DNA of 64,000 nt, taken from JAKACA01 sp963769255. Lineage in GTDB: Bacteria > Actinomycetota > Acidimicrobiia > Acidimicrobiales > Bog-793. Made by a program: the position numbers and the translations under genes. Positions 1 through 7,606 of the stretch are shown in pieces. The notes below the pieces were generated by a model. That model ran no database searches, was not told the DNA's origin, and saw only the letters and a program-made list of their open reading frames with translations. Position 1 is the first letter of the stretch. The number at the start of each line of letters is the position of its first letter. The DNA is taken from assembly GCA_963769255.1 (NCBI GenBank), contig CAVYKV010000001.1, positions 1,922,001 through 1,986,000 of the forward strand. Direction: 5' to 3'.

Positions 1-1368
1 CTCGTCGGGATCGGCCCGCCGGAGGTCGTCGGGCGGGTGAGGCCGGCGCCCGGGCGCCTCGGCGCCCTCGGGATCGGCCCGCCGGAGGTCCTGCGGGGGG
101 CGGACCTCGGTATCGGGCGAGCGTCCCCGGTGCGGCGGGCGGGCAGGTGGGCGCCCGCGGCGCCTGGCTCCTGTGGAACCTGACCCTGCGCCCGCAGGCG
201 GCGGAGAGAGCGGCGGCAGCCAGCACCAGTGGCCGGGGCCGCCTTCGAGGCGCCAGCCCTTCTCCGACTTCATGGCGTGGTGGGCCCGGCAGAGCCTCGC
301 CAGGTTGGAGAGCCGGGTGGGGCCGCCTTCTGAGAAGGGCACGAGGTGGTCGATCTCGAGTCGGAAGGTGCTCGAGCAGCCGGGCACGACGCAGCTGCGG
401 TCGCGGGCGACAAGGGCCGTCTCCACAGCTGCGGGGATGGCACGGCGCAGCGTGAAGACCGAGCAGACGTCGGTTCCGCCCACGACGACAAGGCGCAGGC
501 GGGAGCGGGCGAGGTAGCCCTCCACGACCGAGAGGGGGACGTGGGCGCCGGAGGAGAGGGAGCACTCCTCACCGGGCAGCAGGCTCCCGCGCACGAGGGC
601 CTCCAAGCTGACGTGGAAGAGGACGGAGGCCTCCAGGCGCCCGCCCGGGCGGCCAGCAGAGGCCCCCCCGCCGAGGCCACAGAGGGCGTCGGCCAGGTAG
701 GCCTCCCGCCCCTCGTGGGCACCGGCCCGGCGGGCCTCGTCGAAGCGCCGGTTCGCCTCGGCCTCGAGGGCGGCGAGAAGGACCGCCCCCTCCTCGGGCG
801 GGAGGCAGAAGCGTCCCTGCAGGGAGCCGTCGGGGTCGTTCCACATGCGCAGGTGGCGCCGGGCCCGCACACGGGCGTGGCGGGCCTCGTCGGCCTCACG
901 GGAGCGGGCGGCCGCCTCGGCCCGGTCCGCCTCGGCCCGCAGCTCGGGGAGCGAGCCCCCTCGCGCCGTCTCGAGGAGCCCCTCCAGCAAGGAGGGCTCC
1001 GCCGTGGCACCGCGGGCCACCTCGGCCGCCTGCTCGCCGGAGAGCTCGCCGGCCCTCAGGGCCGACTCGAGGCCGGGAAGGCCCCCCAGCGTGCCGGCCG
1101 TCTCCAAGAGCGAGCGGGCAGCGCGACGGGGCCGTCCCGCCACATCGGCCAGCCACGACTCGGGGCTCGCATGCCCGAGGCGCTCGAAGTAGCCCACCTC
1201 GGACACCCGGCGGGCGCACAGGGCCGTGCCCGCCTCGGCGAGGCGAGCGAGGCGGGAGAAGGAAGCGGCCAGGACAGCGGCCTCCTGACCCGACAAGGCG
1301 GCAGCCTCGAGGTCGGCCACGAGGTCCGACACGAGCGAGAGGGCCTTCTCGATGGACTCCGACAGCAC
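1..1368 (-). CDS. DUF222/13E12-family HNH endonuclease-like protein (C-terminus beyond window)
   Basis: The frame is open from a GTG at 1368 to the window edge (at least 456 codons). GGAGG stands 4 bases before the GTG and no in-frame ATG suits better. The N-terminal two thirds is alpha-helical and Ala/Arg/Glu-rich like DUF222 (13E12 repeat family). An HNH domain lies around codons 325-375: CVVPGC, then LEIDHLVPFSEGG, then LARLCRAHHAMK, giving the Cys, His-Asp-His and Cys/His residues expected of HNH nucleases. Such proteins are numerous in actinobacteria, often as paralogous families; their cellular role is not established. After the HNH domain comes a Pro/Arg-rich tail with a 21-residue repeat that still runs at the window edge, so the true C-terminus is not visible. 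Confidence 0.88.
   Translation of the reverse strand, partial: MLSESIEKALSLVSDLVADLEAAALSGQEAAVLAASFSRLARLAEAGTALCARRVSEVGYFERLGHASPESWLADVAGRPRRAARSLLETAGTLGGLPGLESALRAGELSGEQAAEVARGATAEPSLLEGLLETARGGSLPELRAEADRAEAAARSREADEARHARVRARRHLRMWNDPDGSLQGRFCLPPEEGAVLLAALEAEANRRFDEARRAGAHEGREAYLADALCGLGGGASAGRPGGRLEASVLFHVSLEALVRGSLLPGEECSLSSGAHVPLSVVEGYLARSRLRLVVVGGTDVCSVFTLRRAIPAAVETALVARDRSCVVPGCSSTFRLEIDHLVPFSEGGPTRLSNLARLCRAHHAMKSEKGWRLEGGPGHWCWLPPLSPPPAGAGSGSTGARRRGRPPARPPHRGRSPDTEVRPPQDLRRADPEGAEAPGRRPHPPDDLRRADPDE
5..90. repeat. Two direct repeats of 23 bp inside the HNH protein tail
   Basis: An identical 23-bp unit occurs at 5-27 and 68-90, a period of 63 bp. The period is 21 codons, so the repeat is in frame and encodes DLRRADP twice in the tail of the minus-strand HNH protein. 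More copies may lie beyond the window edge. Confidence 0.85.
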
Positions 1369-1472
1369 GCTTCCTCCACACAGACGAGACGACGAGCACG
1401 ACGACACGACGGCGCAGGAGCGCGAGACCCGCCCGGGGGGGAGAGAACCAACCGACCAACCCCACAAGAACA

Positions 1473-1485
1473 GGTGTTCGACACC
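1473..1485. repeat. Short palindrome GGTGTTCGACACC between divergent genes
   Basis: GGTGT and ACACC pair around TCG between the HNH gene (minus) and the VOC gene (plus). The surrounding 13 bases ACAGGTGTTCGAC recur at 56132-56144, between glgX and glgB, where the second arm is not conserved. It could be an operator or a chance motif. Confidence 0.3.
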
Positions 1486-1515
1486 TTAGCAGGGGGGTGT
1501 GTCGAGCCTCCGTCC

Positions 1516-1521
1516 TACACT
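1516..1521 (+). promoter_or_regulatory. -10 element TACACT of the VOC gene (leaderless)
   Basis: TACACT ends 7 bases before the GTG at 1529. The same TANNNT-to-start spacing recurs at many genes in this window. Transcription would start at or next to the start codon. Confidence 0.55.
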
Positions 1522-1528
1522 GGCCGGC

Positions 1529-1888
1529 GTGATCACGGCCACGCACGCCATCATGTATGCGGACGATGCGGAGAAGGCGAGGGGTTTCTTCCGGGATGTC
1601 CTCGAGCTGCCGAACGTCGACTCCGGCGACGGCTGGCTGATCTTCCAGCTGCCGCCTGCCGAGCTCGGCATCCACCCCTCCGGGGGCGAGGCCACCAGCG
1701 GCCACCACGAGCTGTTCCTCATGTGTGATGACATCGAGGCCACTGTGGCGCGGCTCGAGGCCAAGGGCGTGGAGTTCGTGGGGGGTGTGGCGGATCGGGG
1801 TTTCGGTCTGCTGACGACGCTGAAGGTTCCGGGCGGCGGCACGCTCGGCCTCTACCAGCCGAAGCACGCCACCGCGCACGACCTCTGA
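1529..1888 (+). CDS. VOC (glyoxalase/bleomycin resistance) superfamily protein
   Basis: 119 residues, the length of a single-domain vicinal oxygen chelate protein. It shows the beta-alpha-beta-beta-beta repeat pattern: an opening ITATHAIMYADDAEKARGFF, a central HHELFLMCDD, and a closing FGLLTTLKVPGGGTLGLYQP. The spacing fits the family, but the catalytic metal ligands cannot be assigned with confidence, so the substrate is unknown. I chose the GTG at 1529 over an earlier in-frame GTG at 1499 because a TACACT -10 box sits 7 bases upstream and the conserved domain begins at once. The next gene follows after 2 bases and is probably co-transcribed. Confidence 0.82.
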   Translation: MITATHAIMYADDAEKARGFFRDVLELPNVDSGDGWLIFQLPPAELGIHPSGGEATSGHHELFLMCDDIEATVARLEAKGVEFVGGVADRGFGLLTTLKVPGGGTLGLYQPKHATAHDL

Positions 1889-1890
1889 GC

Positions 1891-2253
1891 ATGGAGGCCA
1901 CCCGCGTCGACCGATGGCTCTGGTCGGTCCGGCTCTACACGACGCGGTCCGAGGCCACGGAGGCGTGCCGCGGCGGGCACGTGCGGGTCAACCGGGCGTC
2001 CGCCAAGCCGGCGGCCTCCGTCAAGATCGGCGACGAGGTGACAGCCTTCGCCGGCGGCCGCGAACGCATCGTCGAGGTCGTGCGCCTGATCGACAAGCGA
2101 GTGGGGGCGCCGGTGGCGGCCGAGTGCTACCTCGACCACAGCCCGCCACCGCCGCCGAAGGACTACGTGGCGCCCCTCTTCCGGCGAGACCCCTCGACCG
2201 GTCGCCCGACGAAGCGCGACCGGCGCCGCCTTGACCGCGTCCGCCGGGCCTAG
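1891..2253 (+). CDS. S4-domain RNA-binding protein, HslR/Hsp15 family
   Basis: 120 residues. The N-terminal 60 are a canonical S4 RNA-binding fold: RVDRWLWSVRLYTTRSEATEACRGGHVRVN, where R, W and the GGHVRVN turn are typical of Hsp15/RqcH-partner proteins. The tail is Pro-rich then strongly basic (TKRDRRRLDRVRR), suited to nucleic acid contact. Hsp15 homologues act on stalled 50S subunits carrying nascent chains; that role here is inferred from family. The gene starts 2 bases after the VOC stop codon, so the two probably share a leaderless mRNA. Confidence 0.88.
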   Translation: MEATRVDRWLWSVRLYTTRSEATEACRGGHVRVNRASAKPAASVKIGDEVTAFAGGRERIVEVVRLIDKRVGAPVAAECYLDHSPPPPPKDYVAPLFRRDPSTGRPTKRDRRRLDRVRRA

Positions 2254-2265
2254 GCAGCGACGACC

Positions 2266-3228
2266 TCAGTGCCGGGAGGCCTCGTGGCTCACGTGACCGG
2301 GCGGCTCCAGCTGGAAGGTCGAGTGCTCGAGGTCGAAGTGGCCGGCCAGGCAGGACTGCAGCTCGTCGAGAATCTGCGGGGCGTGCCCGTCGGCGAAACA
2401 ACCCTCGCTCACCACGACATGGGCCGACAGTGCTGGCAGATCAGATGTCACAACCCAGGCGTGCAGGTCGTGGATGTCGAGGACGTGAGGCGCTTCGAGC
2501 AGGTGAGTCCGCACGGTCGTGAGGTCGACGGCCGCCGGCGCCGCCTCCAGCAGAACGCGCCCCGAGTCCCGCAGGAGACAGCGGGCGGCCCGCAGCATGA
2601 GGACGACGATGCAGAGAGCGGCGATGGCGTCGGCCCGCTGAAATCTCGTCCAGATGATCACGAGTCCGGCGATCGCCGTCCCGAGGAAAGCCCAGAGATC
2701 GGTGACGAGGTGGGCGAAGGCGCCTGAGATGTTGAGGCTCGAGCGGTTGGCGCGGGCGAGCAAGAGCGTGGCGGCGAGGTTGACGACGACGCCGGCGCCG
2801 GCCACGGCGACGAGGACGACGCCACGGACGGGGGAGGGGTGGAGGAGTCGCTCGACGGCCTCGAGAAGGATGAGCGCCGCCGTGAGGAGGAGGGCCACAC
2901 CGTTGACGGCCGCGGAGACGACCTCGGCCCGCTTGAGACCGAACGTCCAGACGTCCGTCGTGGGGCGCTCGGCGAGGCGGCTCGCCCAGATCGCCAACCC
3001 GAGGGCGCCGGCGTCCGTCAGCATGTGGCCGGCGTCGGCGAGCAGTGCGAGGGAGCCGGACAGGACGGCCATGAGGACCTCGACGGCCATGAAGGCGAGG
3101 ATGAGCGTGACGGCGACGGCGAGATAACGACGATCCGTCGTGCGGGAGACAGGCGGTGCCGACTCGTGCTCGTCGAGGAAGCGGCGGAGGGGCCGGCGGG
3201 CGCGCACCTCTCCCGGCTGGCTCGTCAC
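2266..3228 (-). CDS. Cation diffusion facilitator (CDF) transporter, probable zinc exporter
   Basis: 320-residue membrane protein with six predicted helices and a soluble C-terminal metallochaperone-like domain (from about residue 215). Transport-site signatures are H68-x3-D72 (HMLTD) in helix 2 and H173-x3-D177 (HLVTD) in helix 5. This HD-HD arrangement is typical of zinc-selective CDF proteins. A proton-coupled efflux mechanism follows from the family. The GTG start at 3226-3228 overlaps the stop codon of the upstream ArsR regulator (GTGA), so the two are translationally coupled. The regulator carries a zinc-type sensor site, which supports zinc (or cobalt) as the exported ion. The gene converges on the S4-protein gene, leaving 12 bases between stops. 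Confidence 0.93.
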   Translation of the reverse strand: MTSQPGEVRARRPLRRFLDEHESAPPVSRTTDRRYLAVAVTLILAFMAVEVLMAVLSGSLALLADAGHMLTDAGALGLAIWASRLAERPTTDVWTFGLKRAEVVSAAVNGVALLLTAALILLEAVERLLHPSPVRGVVLVAVAGAGVVVNLAATLLLARANRSSLNISGAFAHLVTDLWAFLGTAIAGLVIIWTRFQRADAIAALCIVVLMLRAARCLLRDSGRVLLEAAPAAVDLTTVRTHLLEAPHVLDIHDLHAWVVTSDLPALSAHVVVSEGCFADGHAPQILDELQSCLAGHFDLEHSTFQLEPPGHVSHEASRH

Positions 3229-3593
3229 CGTTCCCTCGAAGAGCGGGTCGGACGCCCGCCCTCCTGGTGGCCGGCATGGTCGAGGGCTTCGGCCAGCAGT
3301 CTCGTCACGTGGGCGTCAGTGGCCGAGTAATAGGCGAAGGTGCCGGAGCGGCGGACGCGGACGAGGTTGGCAAGGCGCAGCTTGGCGAGGTGTTGCGAGA
3401 CGGCAGCCGGGGCGGCGCCGACGAGGTCGGCGAGTTGGGCGACGGAGGTCTCGCCCTGCGACAGCGCCCACAGGATCTTGATCCTCGTCGGGTCGGCGAG
3501 CATGCGGAAGCCGTCGCTGGCGAAGCCGACCTGCTCGTCGCTCGGCATCCGCACCGACTCGGACAGGGCCACCTCCTGCGCGTCTGCGTACAT
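3225..3593 (-). CDS. ArsR/SmtB-family metal-sensing repressor (CzrA-type site)
   Basis: 122 residues with a winged helix-turn-helix (FRMLADPTRIKILWAL, then AAPAAVSQHLAKLR as recognition helix, then the FAYYS wing). The last helix has D93, H95, H106 and H109, spaced +2, +11 and +3, exactly like the zinc/cobalt alpha-5 site D84-H86-H97-H100 of CzrA. No N-terminal Cys sensor motif is present. The start is the ATG at 3593, because a TACCAT -10 ends 8 bases upstream and a perfect palindrome covers the ATG; an upstream TTG at 3653 would overlap the methyltransferase gene. It ends inside the start of the CDF exporter gene. Expected behaviour: repress its own operon until zinc binds. Confidence 0.92.
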   Translation of the reverse strand: MYADAQEVALSESVRMPSDEQVGFASDGFRMLADPTRIKILWALSQGETSVAQLADLVGAAPAAVSQHLAKLRLANLVRVRRSGTFAYYSATDAHVTRLLAEALDHAGHQEGGRPTRSSRER

Positions 3594-3600
3594 ACGCAGA
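3583..3600. promoter_or_regulatory. Perfect palindromic operator over the arsR start codon
   Basis: TCTGCGTA, a 2-base spacer CA, then TACGCAGA: an 8+8 perfect inverted repeat. It includes the ATG of the ArsR gene and the predicted transcription start just after the TACCAT -10. ArsR/SmtB repressors bind such inverted repeats at their own promoters, so this is very probably the autoregulatory operator. Confidence 0.7.
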
Positions 3601-3601
3601 A

Positions 3602-3607
3602 ATGGTA
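3602..3607 (-). promoter_or_regulatory. -10 element TACCAT of the arsR-CDF operon (leaderless)
   Basis: TACCAT on the minus strand ends 8 bases before the ATG at 3593. No Shine-Dalgarno sequence precedes the ATG. The adjoining palindrome starts within 2 bases of it. Confidence 0.55.
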
Positions 3608-3649
3608 GCAGCGCCCGAGCCTGAGCCTGGGTCTCCCGGCCGCGGCCGC

Positions 3650-4927
3650 TCAACCCAGCCGGTCGAGAACCGCGACAAGCTCCACGTGCTCCGTCATAGG
3701 GAACAGGTCGAACGCCCGCAAGGTGCCGAGTGCCCAGCCGGCGTCGAGGAGGACCCTAAGGTCCCGAGAGAACGACGCGGCGTCACACGCCACGTAAACG
3801 ATCCGCCGCAATCGGGGCAGGGAGGCGAGGGCGCCCGCCACCTGCAGTCCGGCGCCCTGGCGGGGCGGGTCGAGGACGGCGAGCTCGACCTGCCGGAGCT
3901 CGCGGGCGACCAGCTCCGGCGTGACCCGGGCGGCGAGGACGTCCACGAACGGGAAGGCAGCGAGGTTGTGCCGGGCGTCCTCGGCCGCTCGGGCGTCGTG
4001 CTCGACGGCGAGAACGTGGCCGCCAGACCCGACGGTGCCGGCGAGGACGGCGGAGAAGAGCCCGGCACCGGCATAGAGGTCTGCCACCTGCTGGGCCGGA
4101 CCCGCCTCGGCGAGCTCCTGCACGACCTGGGCGAGCAAGGCGGCGGCGCCGGCGTGCACCTGCCAGAACACGCCGGCGCTCAGACGGAGACGACGTCCGT
4201 GGACCTCCACCTCGAGTTCGGCGGGCTCCCGGAGTGTCCGACCATCCACGACGAGGCCGCCGTCGAACGGCGGGACCTGAGAGCGGAAACCCCGCCGGGA
4301 CTGCACGAGGACGGTGAGCTCGTCGGCGCCGGCGGGTGCCAGCACCTCGACCTCCTCGGCGCCACGCCAGGTCGCCTGCTCCAAGCCGAGCGCCGCGATG
4401 CGCTCACTGGCGACCCGGCAACGGTCGACGGGGACGATGTCGTGCGAGCGGTAGCGCCGGAAGCCGAGCCGGCCCTTCGGGAGCACGCTGTAACGGACAC
4501 GTGTCCGCCAACCGAGCCCGCTCTCGTCACCGGGGACCGCCTCCACGGTCAGATCCCACTCGACTCCCGCCAGGTGATGCAGTTGCTCGACCACGAGGGT
4601 CGCCTTCATCTTCCGTTGTGCGGGGAGCGAGATGTGCTGCCAGTCGCAGCCGCCGCAACGCCCGGGACCGGAGAAGGGGCAGGGAGGTCGGACACGCAAC
4701 GGCGACGGTTCGCCGATGACGACGGCGTCCGCCCGCACGTAGGAGCGCGACGTCTCCGTGATGCGGGCGAGGACCCGCTCACCCGGGATGGCATGGCGAA
4801 CGAACGCCACCCGACCATCGGGGAGACGGGCGATGCAACCGCCACCGGCGGCGGGTTTGCCGACCACGAGCTCGACCAGCCCGTCCGGTGACGGGTCGGT
4901 TTCCGGGTTGGCGGCCTCGTCGGTCAC
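3650..4927 (-). CDS. TrmA/RlmD-like class I SAM-dependent RNA methyltransferase
   Basis: 425 residues. An N-terminal TRAM RNA-binding domain (about 15-75) contains GKPAAGGGCIARLPDGRVAF. A Cys cluster, CPFSGPGRCGGCDWQH, matches the 4Fe-4S site of RumA/TrmA enzymes (the fourth Cys is not obvious). The SAM site is VADLYAGAGLFSAVLA, followed by LDPPRQG, the motif before the catalytic site. The usual catalytic CNPxTFxRD appears here as CDAASFSRD, keeping the Cys. Such enzymes form 5-methyluridine in tRNA or 23S rRNA; which RNA is modified cannot be told from sequence. The GTG start is fixed by a TAGAGT -10 box 7 bases upstream. The gene is immediately upstream of arsR but separated from it by arsR's own promoter. 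Confidence 0.9.
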   Translation of the reverse strand: MTDEAANPETDPSPDGLVELVVGKPAAGGGCIARLPDGRVAFVRHAIPGERVLARITETSRSYVRADAVVIGEPSPLRVRPPCPFSGPGRCGGCDWQHISLPAQRKMKATLVVEQLHHLAGVEWDLTVEAVPGDESGLGWRTRVRYSVLPKGRLGFRRYRSHDIVPVDRCRVASERIAALGLEQATWRGAEEVEVLAPAGADELTVLVQSRRGFRSQVPPFDGGLVVDGRTLREPAELEVEVHGRRLRLSAGVFWQVHAGAAALLAQVVQELAEAGPAQQVADLYAGAGLFSAVLAGTVGSGGHVLAVEHDARAAEDARHNLAAFPFVDVLAARVTPELVARELRQVELAVLDPPRQGAGLQVAGALASLPRLRRIVYVACDAASFSRDLRVLLDAGWALGTLRAFDLFPMTEHVELVAVLDRLG

Positions 4928-4934
4928 GAGACCG

Positions 4935-4940
4935 ACTCTA
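4935..4940 (-). promoter_or_regulatory. -10 element TAGAGT of the RNA methyltransferase gene (leaderless)
   Basis: TAGAGT on the minus strand ends 7 bases before the GTG at 4927, with no Shine-Dalgarno sequence. Confidence 0.55.
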
Positions 4941-4976
4941 CGAAGCCGGACGCCCTCGACAACTCCCGCCAGTCGA

Positions 4977-6491
4977 CTAGTCGGACGTCGAGGCGATCAC
5001 GCCGTCGACTCCCGCCGCCTCCGGCGACACCGGCGCCACCTCCGCAGCCGGCCGTCCCCCCTCGGCGGCCGCCGGCAGTTGCCGGCGAGTCGGCACGAGG
5101 AAGGCCGCCATGGCGGCCGCCAGGGCGATGACGGCGCTGATGCGGAAGGCCAGGGTGTAGCCATCGGTGAGGGCCCCGAGCAGGTGCACGCTCGAGGCCA
5201 GGGCGTGGGTGGTCCGCGAGGTCGCCAGCGTTGCCAGCACGGCGAGGCCGACGGCACCGCCGATCTGCCGGGACGTGTTCACGAGGCCGGAGGCGAGGCC
5301 GGCCTCCTGCGGAGCCACGCCCGCCGTGGCGGTGAGGGCGAGGGGTGTGAAGCAGAGCCCGAGGCCGAGGGTGATGAGGACGCTCGGCAGGAAGAAACCA
5401 CCCCAGTACGACGTGTCCACGCCAAGGAGCGAGAAGAGAACGAGCCCGACGGTGGAGAGGAAGGCCCCGACCACGAGGATCGGGCGGGCGCCGATCCGGA
5501 GCACGAGCCGAGAGGAGGCCTGGGCTCCCACGATGATGGCGATGGTCTGGGGCACGAAGGCGAAGCCCGTCCGCAGCGGCGAGTAGCCGTGCACTTCTTG
5601 CAGGTAGAGGGACACGAAGAACCACATGGCGAACAGGGCCCCGGAGAGCAGGAACATCACGAGGTTGGCAGTCCAGATGGAGCGCCGCCGGAACATCGGA
5701 AGTGGCATGAGCGGCGCGCGGGCCATCTTCGACTCGTGCAGGAGGAACCAGGCGAGCAGCATGGCGGCGGCGCCGAGGGCGACGATCGTCTGCCAGGAGC
5801 CCCAGCTGACGCTCGTGGTGCGGACGACGCCGAAGACGAGCGCTGTCAGTCCGGATGTCACGAGCACCGCCCCCGGGATGTCCAGTGGCTGGCGCTCGCC
5901 CTGGGCACGGCTCTCCTGCAGGAACACCATGCCGGCGGCGAAGGCCGCGATACCGATGGGGATGTTGATGAAGAGGATCCATCGCCAGGACAGCTCCTCG
6001 GTGAGGATGCCGCCGAGGAGGGCACCGGCCGCCCCTCCGGCTCCGGCGACGGCGCTCCAGATGCCCATGGCACGGGCCCGCGCCTTCGGCTCGCGGAAGG
6101 TGGTCGTGATGATCGTGAGCGAGGTGGGGGAGAGGATGGCCCCGCCCAGCCCCTGCACGGCGCGGGCGCCGATGAGCATGCCCTGGTCCTGGGCGAGGCC
6201 CCCCAACAGGCTGGCCAGCGTGAAGACGGTGAGCCCGAAGAGGAACACCCGCCGGCGGCCGAACAGGTCGGCGATGCGGCCGCCGAGGAGCAGGAAGCCC
6301 GCGAAGGTGAGGGTGTAGGCGTTCAGCACCCATTGCAGCTCCGACTGCGAGAAACCCAGACTGTTCTTGATCGACGGCAACGCCACGTTCACGATCGACA
6401 CGTCGAGCAGCACCATGAACTGGGCGACGCAGGCGAGCGTGAGGATCAGCCAGTCGGGTGTGTTGCGCGCCCGGGCCGCGTCGGGGCTCAT
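4977..6491 (-). CDS. MFS transporter, DHA2 family (14-helix multidrug exporter type)
   Basis: 504 residues with about 14 hydrophobic helices, as in the EmrB/QacA drug:proton antiporters. Signatures include LDVSIVNVALPSI in helix 1 (motif D1 of 14-helix exporters), GGRIADLFGRRRVF (loop 2-3 motif A), and a helix 5 motif C-like region rich in Gly/Ala (AVAGAGGAAGALLGG). The soluble C-terminus is short and acidic. The ATG at 6491 is preferred; an upstream extension to 6629 lacks conserved sequence and would run into the divergent hydrolase gene. Substrate is unknown. No TetR-type regulator is adjacent, so local control is not evident. Confidence 0.9.
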   Translation of the reverse strand: MSPDAARARNTPDWLILTLACVAQFMVLLDVSIVNVALPSIKNSLGFSQSELQWVLNAYTLTFAGFLLLGGRIADLFGRRRVFLFGLTVFTLASLLGGLAQDQGMLIGARAVQGLGGAILSPTSLTIITTTFREPKARARAMGIWSAVAGAGGAAGALLGGILTEELSWRWILFINIPIGIAAFAAGMVFLQESRAQGERQPLDIPGAVLVTSGLTALVFGVVRTTSVSWGSWQTIVALGAAAMLLAWFLLHESKMARAPLMPLPMFRRRSIWTANLVMFLLSGALFAMWFFVSLYLQEVHGYSPLRTGFAFVPQTIAIIVGAQASSRLVLRIGARPILVVGAFLSTVGLVLFSLLGVDTSYWGGFFLPSVLITLGLGLCFTPLALTATAGVAPQEAGLASGLVNTSRQIGGAVGLAVLATLATSRTTHALASSVHLLGALTDGYTLAFRISAVIALAAAMAAFLVPTRRQLPAAAEGGRPAAEVAPVSPEAAGVDGVIASTSD

Positions 6492-6584
6492 AGGTGTAAC
6501 GAACGCGGCCGGGCCGCCCCGCATTCCCCCCGGTCGGCGCCCCGACCAGCGCCGGGGTGCTACCTCGGCAACCGCCCCGCCGTG

Positions 6585-6590
6585 CAGAAT
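6585..6590 (+). promoter_or_regulatory. Possible -10 element CAGAAT of the lipoprotein hydrolase gene
   Basis: CAGAAT ends 8 bases before the ATG at 6599. It deviates from TANNNT at the first base, so it is a weaker example of the leaderless pattern. Confidence 0.35.
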
Positions 6591-6598
6591 CGACACCG

Positions 6599-7606
6599 AT
6601 GCCTCGAGCGACTCGGTCATCCCGCACACCCGGCCTCCTCACGCTGGTGGCGACCCTGGCGATGTCCCTCGCGGCCTGCTCCCCGAGCGCCGGAAACCCG
6701 ACCACGACGAGTCCCGCCTCGACGACATCGGGTGTCACGACGAGCACGACGGCGAGCACGACGACGACCTCGAGCACGCTGCCGGCGAGTGCCGTCGCCA
6801 TCGTGAGCGCCCCGGTGCGCGTCGCCCACACGCCACAGGGGGCCGTCGGCTACCGGGTCGTCGGTGCCGGGCCGCCGCTGCTGCTCCTGATGGGCTACTC
6901 GGGTTCCCTGGACGCCTGGGATCCGACCTTCGTGGACGCCCTCGGACGCGCCCACCGTGTCTTCACGATCGACAACGCAGGCGTCGGGCGCAGCAGCCTC
7001 GTGCGGCCGTTCTCGATCGTCGCCATGGCGAACCAGGCGGCCGCCTTCATCGGGACGATGCACCTGGGACGCCCCGACGTCCTCGGGTGGTCGATGGGCG
7101 GGATGATCGCCCAGGCGCTCGCCGTCCTGCACCCCTCGCTCGTCCGGGACCTCGTGCTCTGCGCAACCCTTCCGGGCAACGGCAAAGCGACCGGCCCGTC
7201 ACCGCAGGCAACAGCGGCGCTGGCGAACCCGAGCGACGTCTCCGGCGTCCTCGCAACGCTCTACCCGCCCAATCAGAAGAAGGCACTCGACGAGTACCTC
7301 TCGGGCCTGGCGGAGTACCCCCACCTCTACCTGGCGACCCCGGCCGTCGACCGGCTGCAGCTCGGCACGCTCGGGTCCTGGGTCGGGGGCGACATTGCCG
7401 CCGGCCGTGACGTCGCCTCCATCGCGGCACCCACCCTCGTCGCCGACGGGCTCGACGACGTCCTCGTGCCCGTCGCCAACGACCGTGAGCTTGCCAGCGT
7501 CATCCCCCGGGCGCGGCTGGTGCTCTACCCGGACGCAGGGCACGCCTTTCTCTTCCAGGACGAGAGGAGCTTCTTAGGCGTCCTGGAGCGGTTTCTCGGC
7601 GACTGA
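6599..7606 (+). CDS. Lipoprotein alpha/beta hydrolase
   Basis: 335 residues. A signal peptide with lipobox MSLAAC predicts lipid anchoring at the outer face of the membrane, followed by a Thr/Ser-rich linker of about 40 residues. The alpha/beta-hydrolase fold follows: oxyanion strand LLLLMGYSGSLDAWD, nucleophile elbow GWSMGG (Ser), acid in DGLDDVLVP, and catalytic His in DAGHAF. All three catalytic positions are intact. The fold covers esterases, lactonases and haloperoxidase-like enzymes, so the substrate is not predictable. The start at 6599 gives a proper signal peptide with basic n-region (MPRATRSSR). Its last 33 bases overlap the end of the convergent membrane-protein gene. Confidence 0.87.
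   Translation: MPRATRSSRTPGLLTLVATLAMSLAACSPSAGNPTTTSPASTTSGVTTSTTASTTTTSSTLPASAVAIVSAPVRVAHTPQGAVGYRVVGAGPPLLLLMGYSGSLDAWDPTFVDALGRAHRVFTIDNAGVGRSSLVRPFSIVAMANQAAAFIGTMHLGRPDVLGWSMGGMIAQALAVLHPSLVRDLVLCATLPGNGKATGPSPQATAALANPSDVSGVLATLYPPNQKKALDEYLSGLAEYPHLYLATPAVDRLQLGTLGSWVGGDIAAGRDVASIAAPTLVADGLDDVLVPVANDRELASVIPRARLVLYPDAGHAFLFQDERSFLGVLERFLGD

Noticed and set aside
346..1728. Long plus-strand ORF of 460 codons opposite the HNH gene
   Set aside because: Antisense shadow caused by high G+C; the minus strand carries the recognisable DUF222/HNH protein.
3594..3653. TTG start that adds 20 residues to the ArsR protein
   Set aside because: It would overlap the methyltransferase gene and its -10 region; the palindrome, the TACCAT box and the domain start all favour the ATG at 3593.
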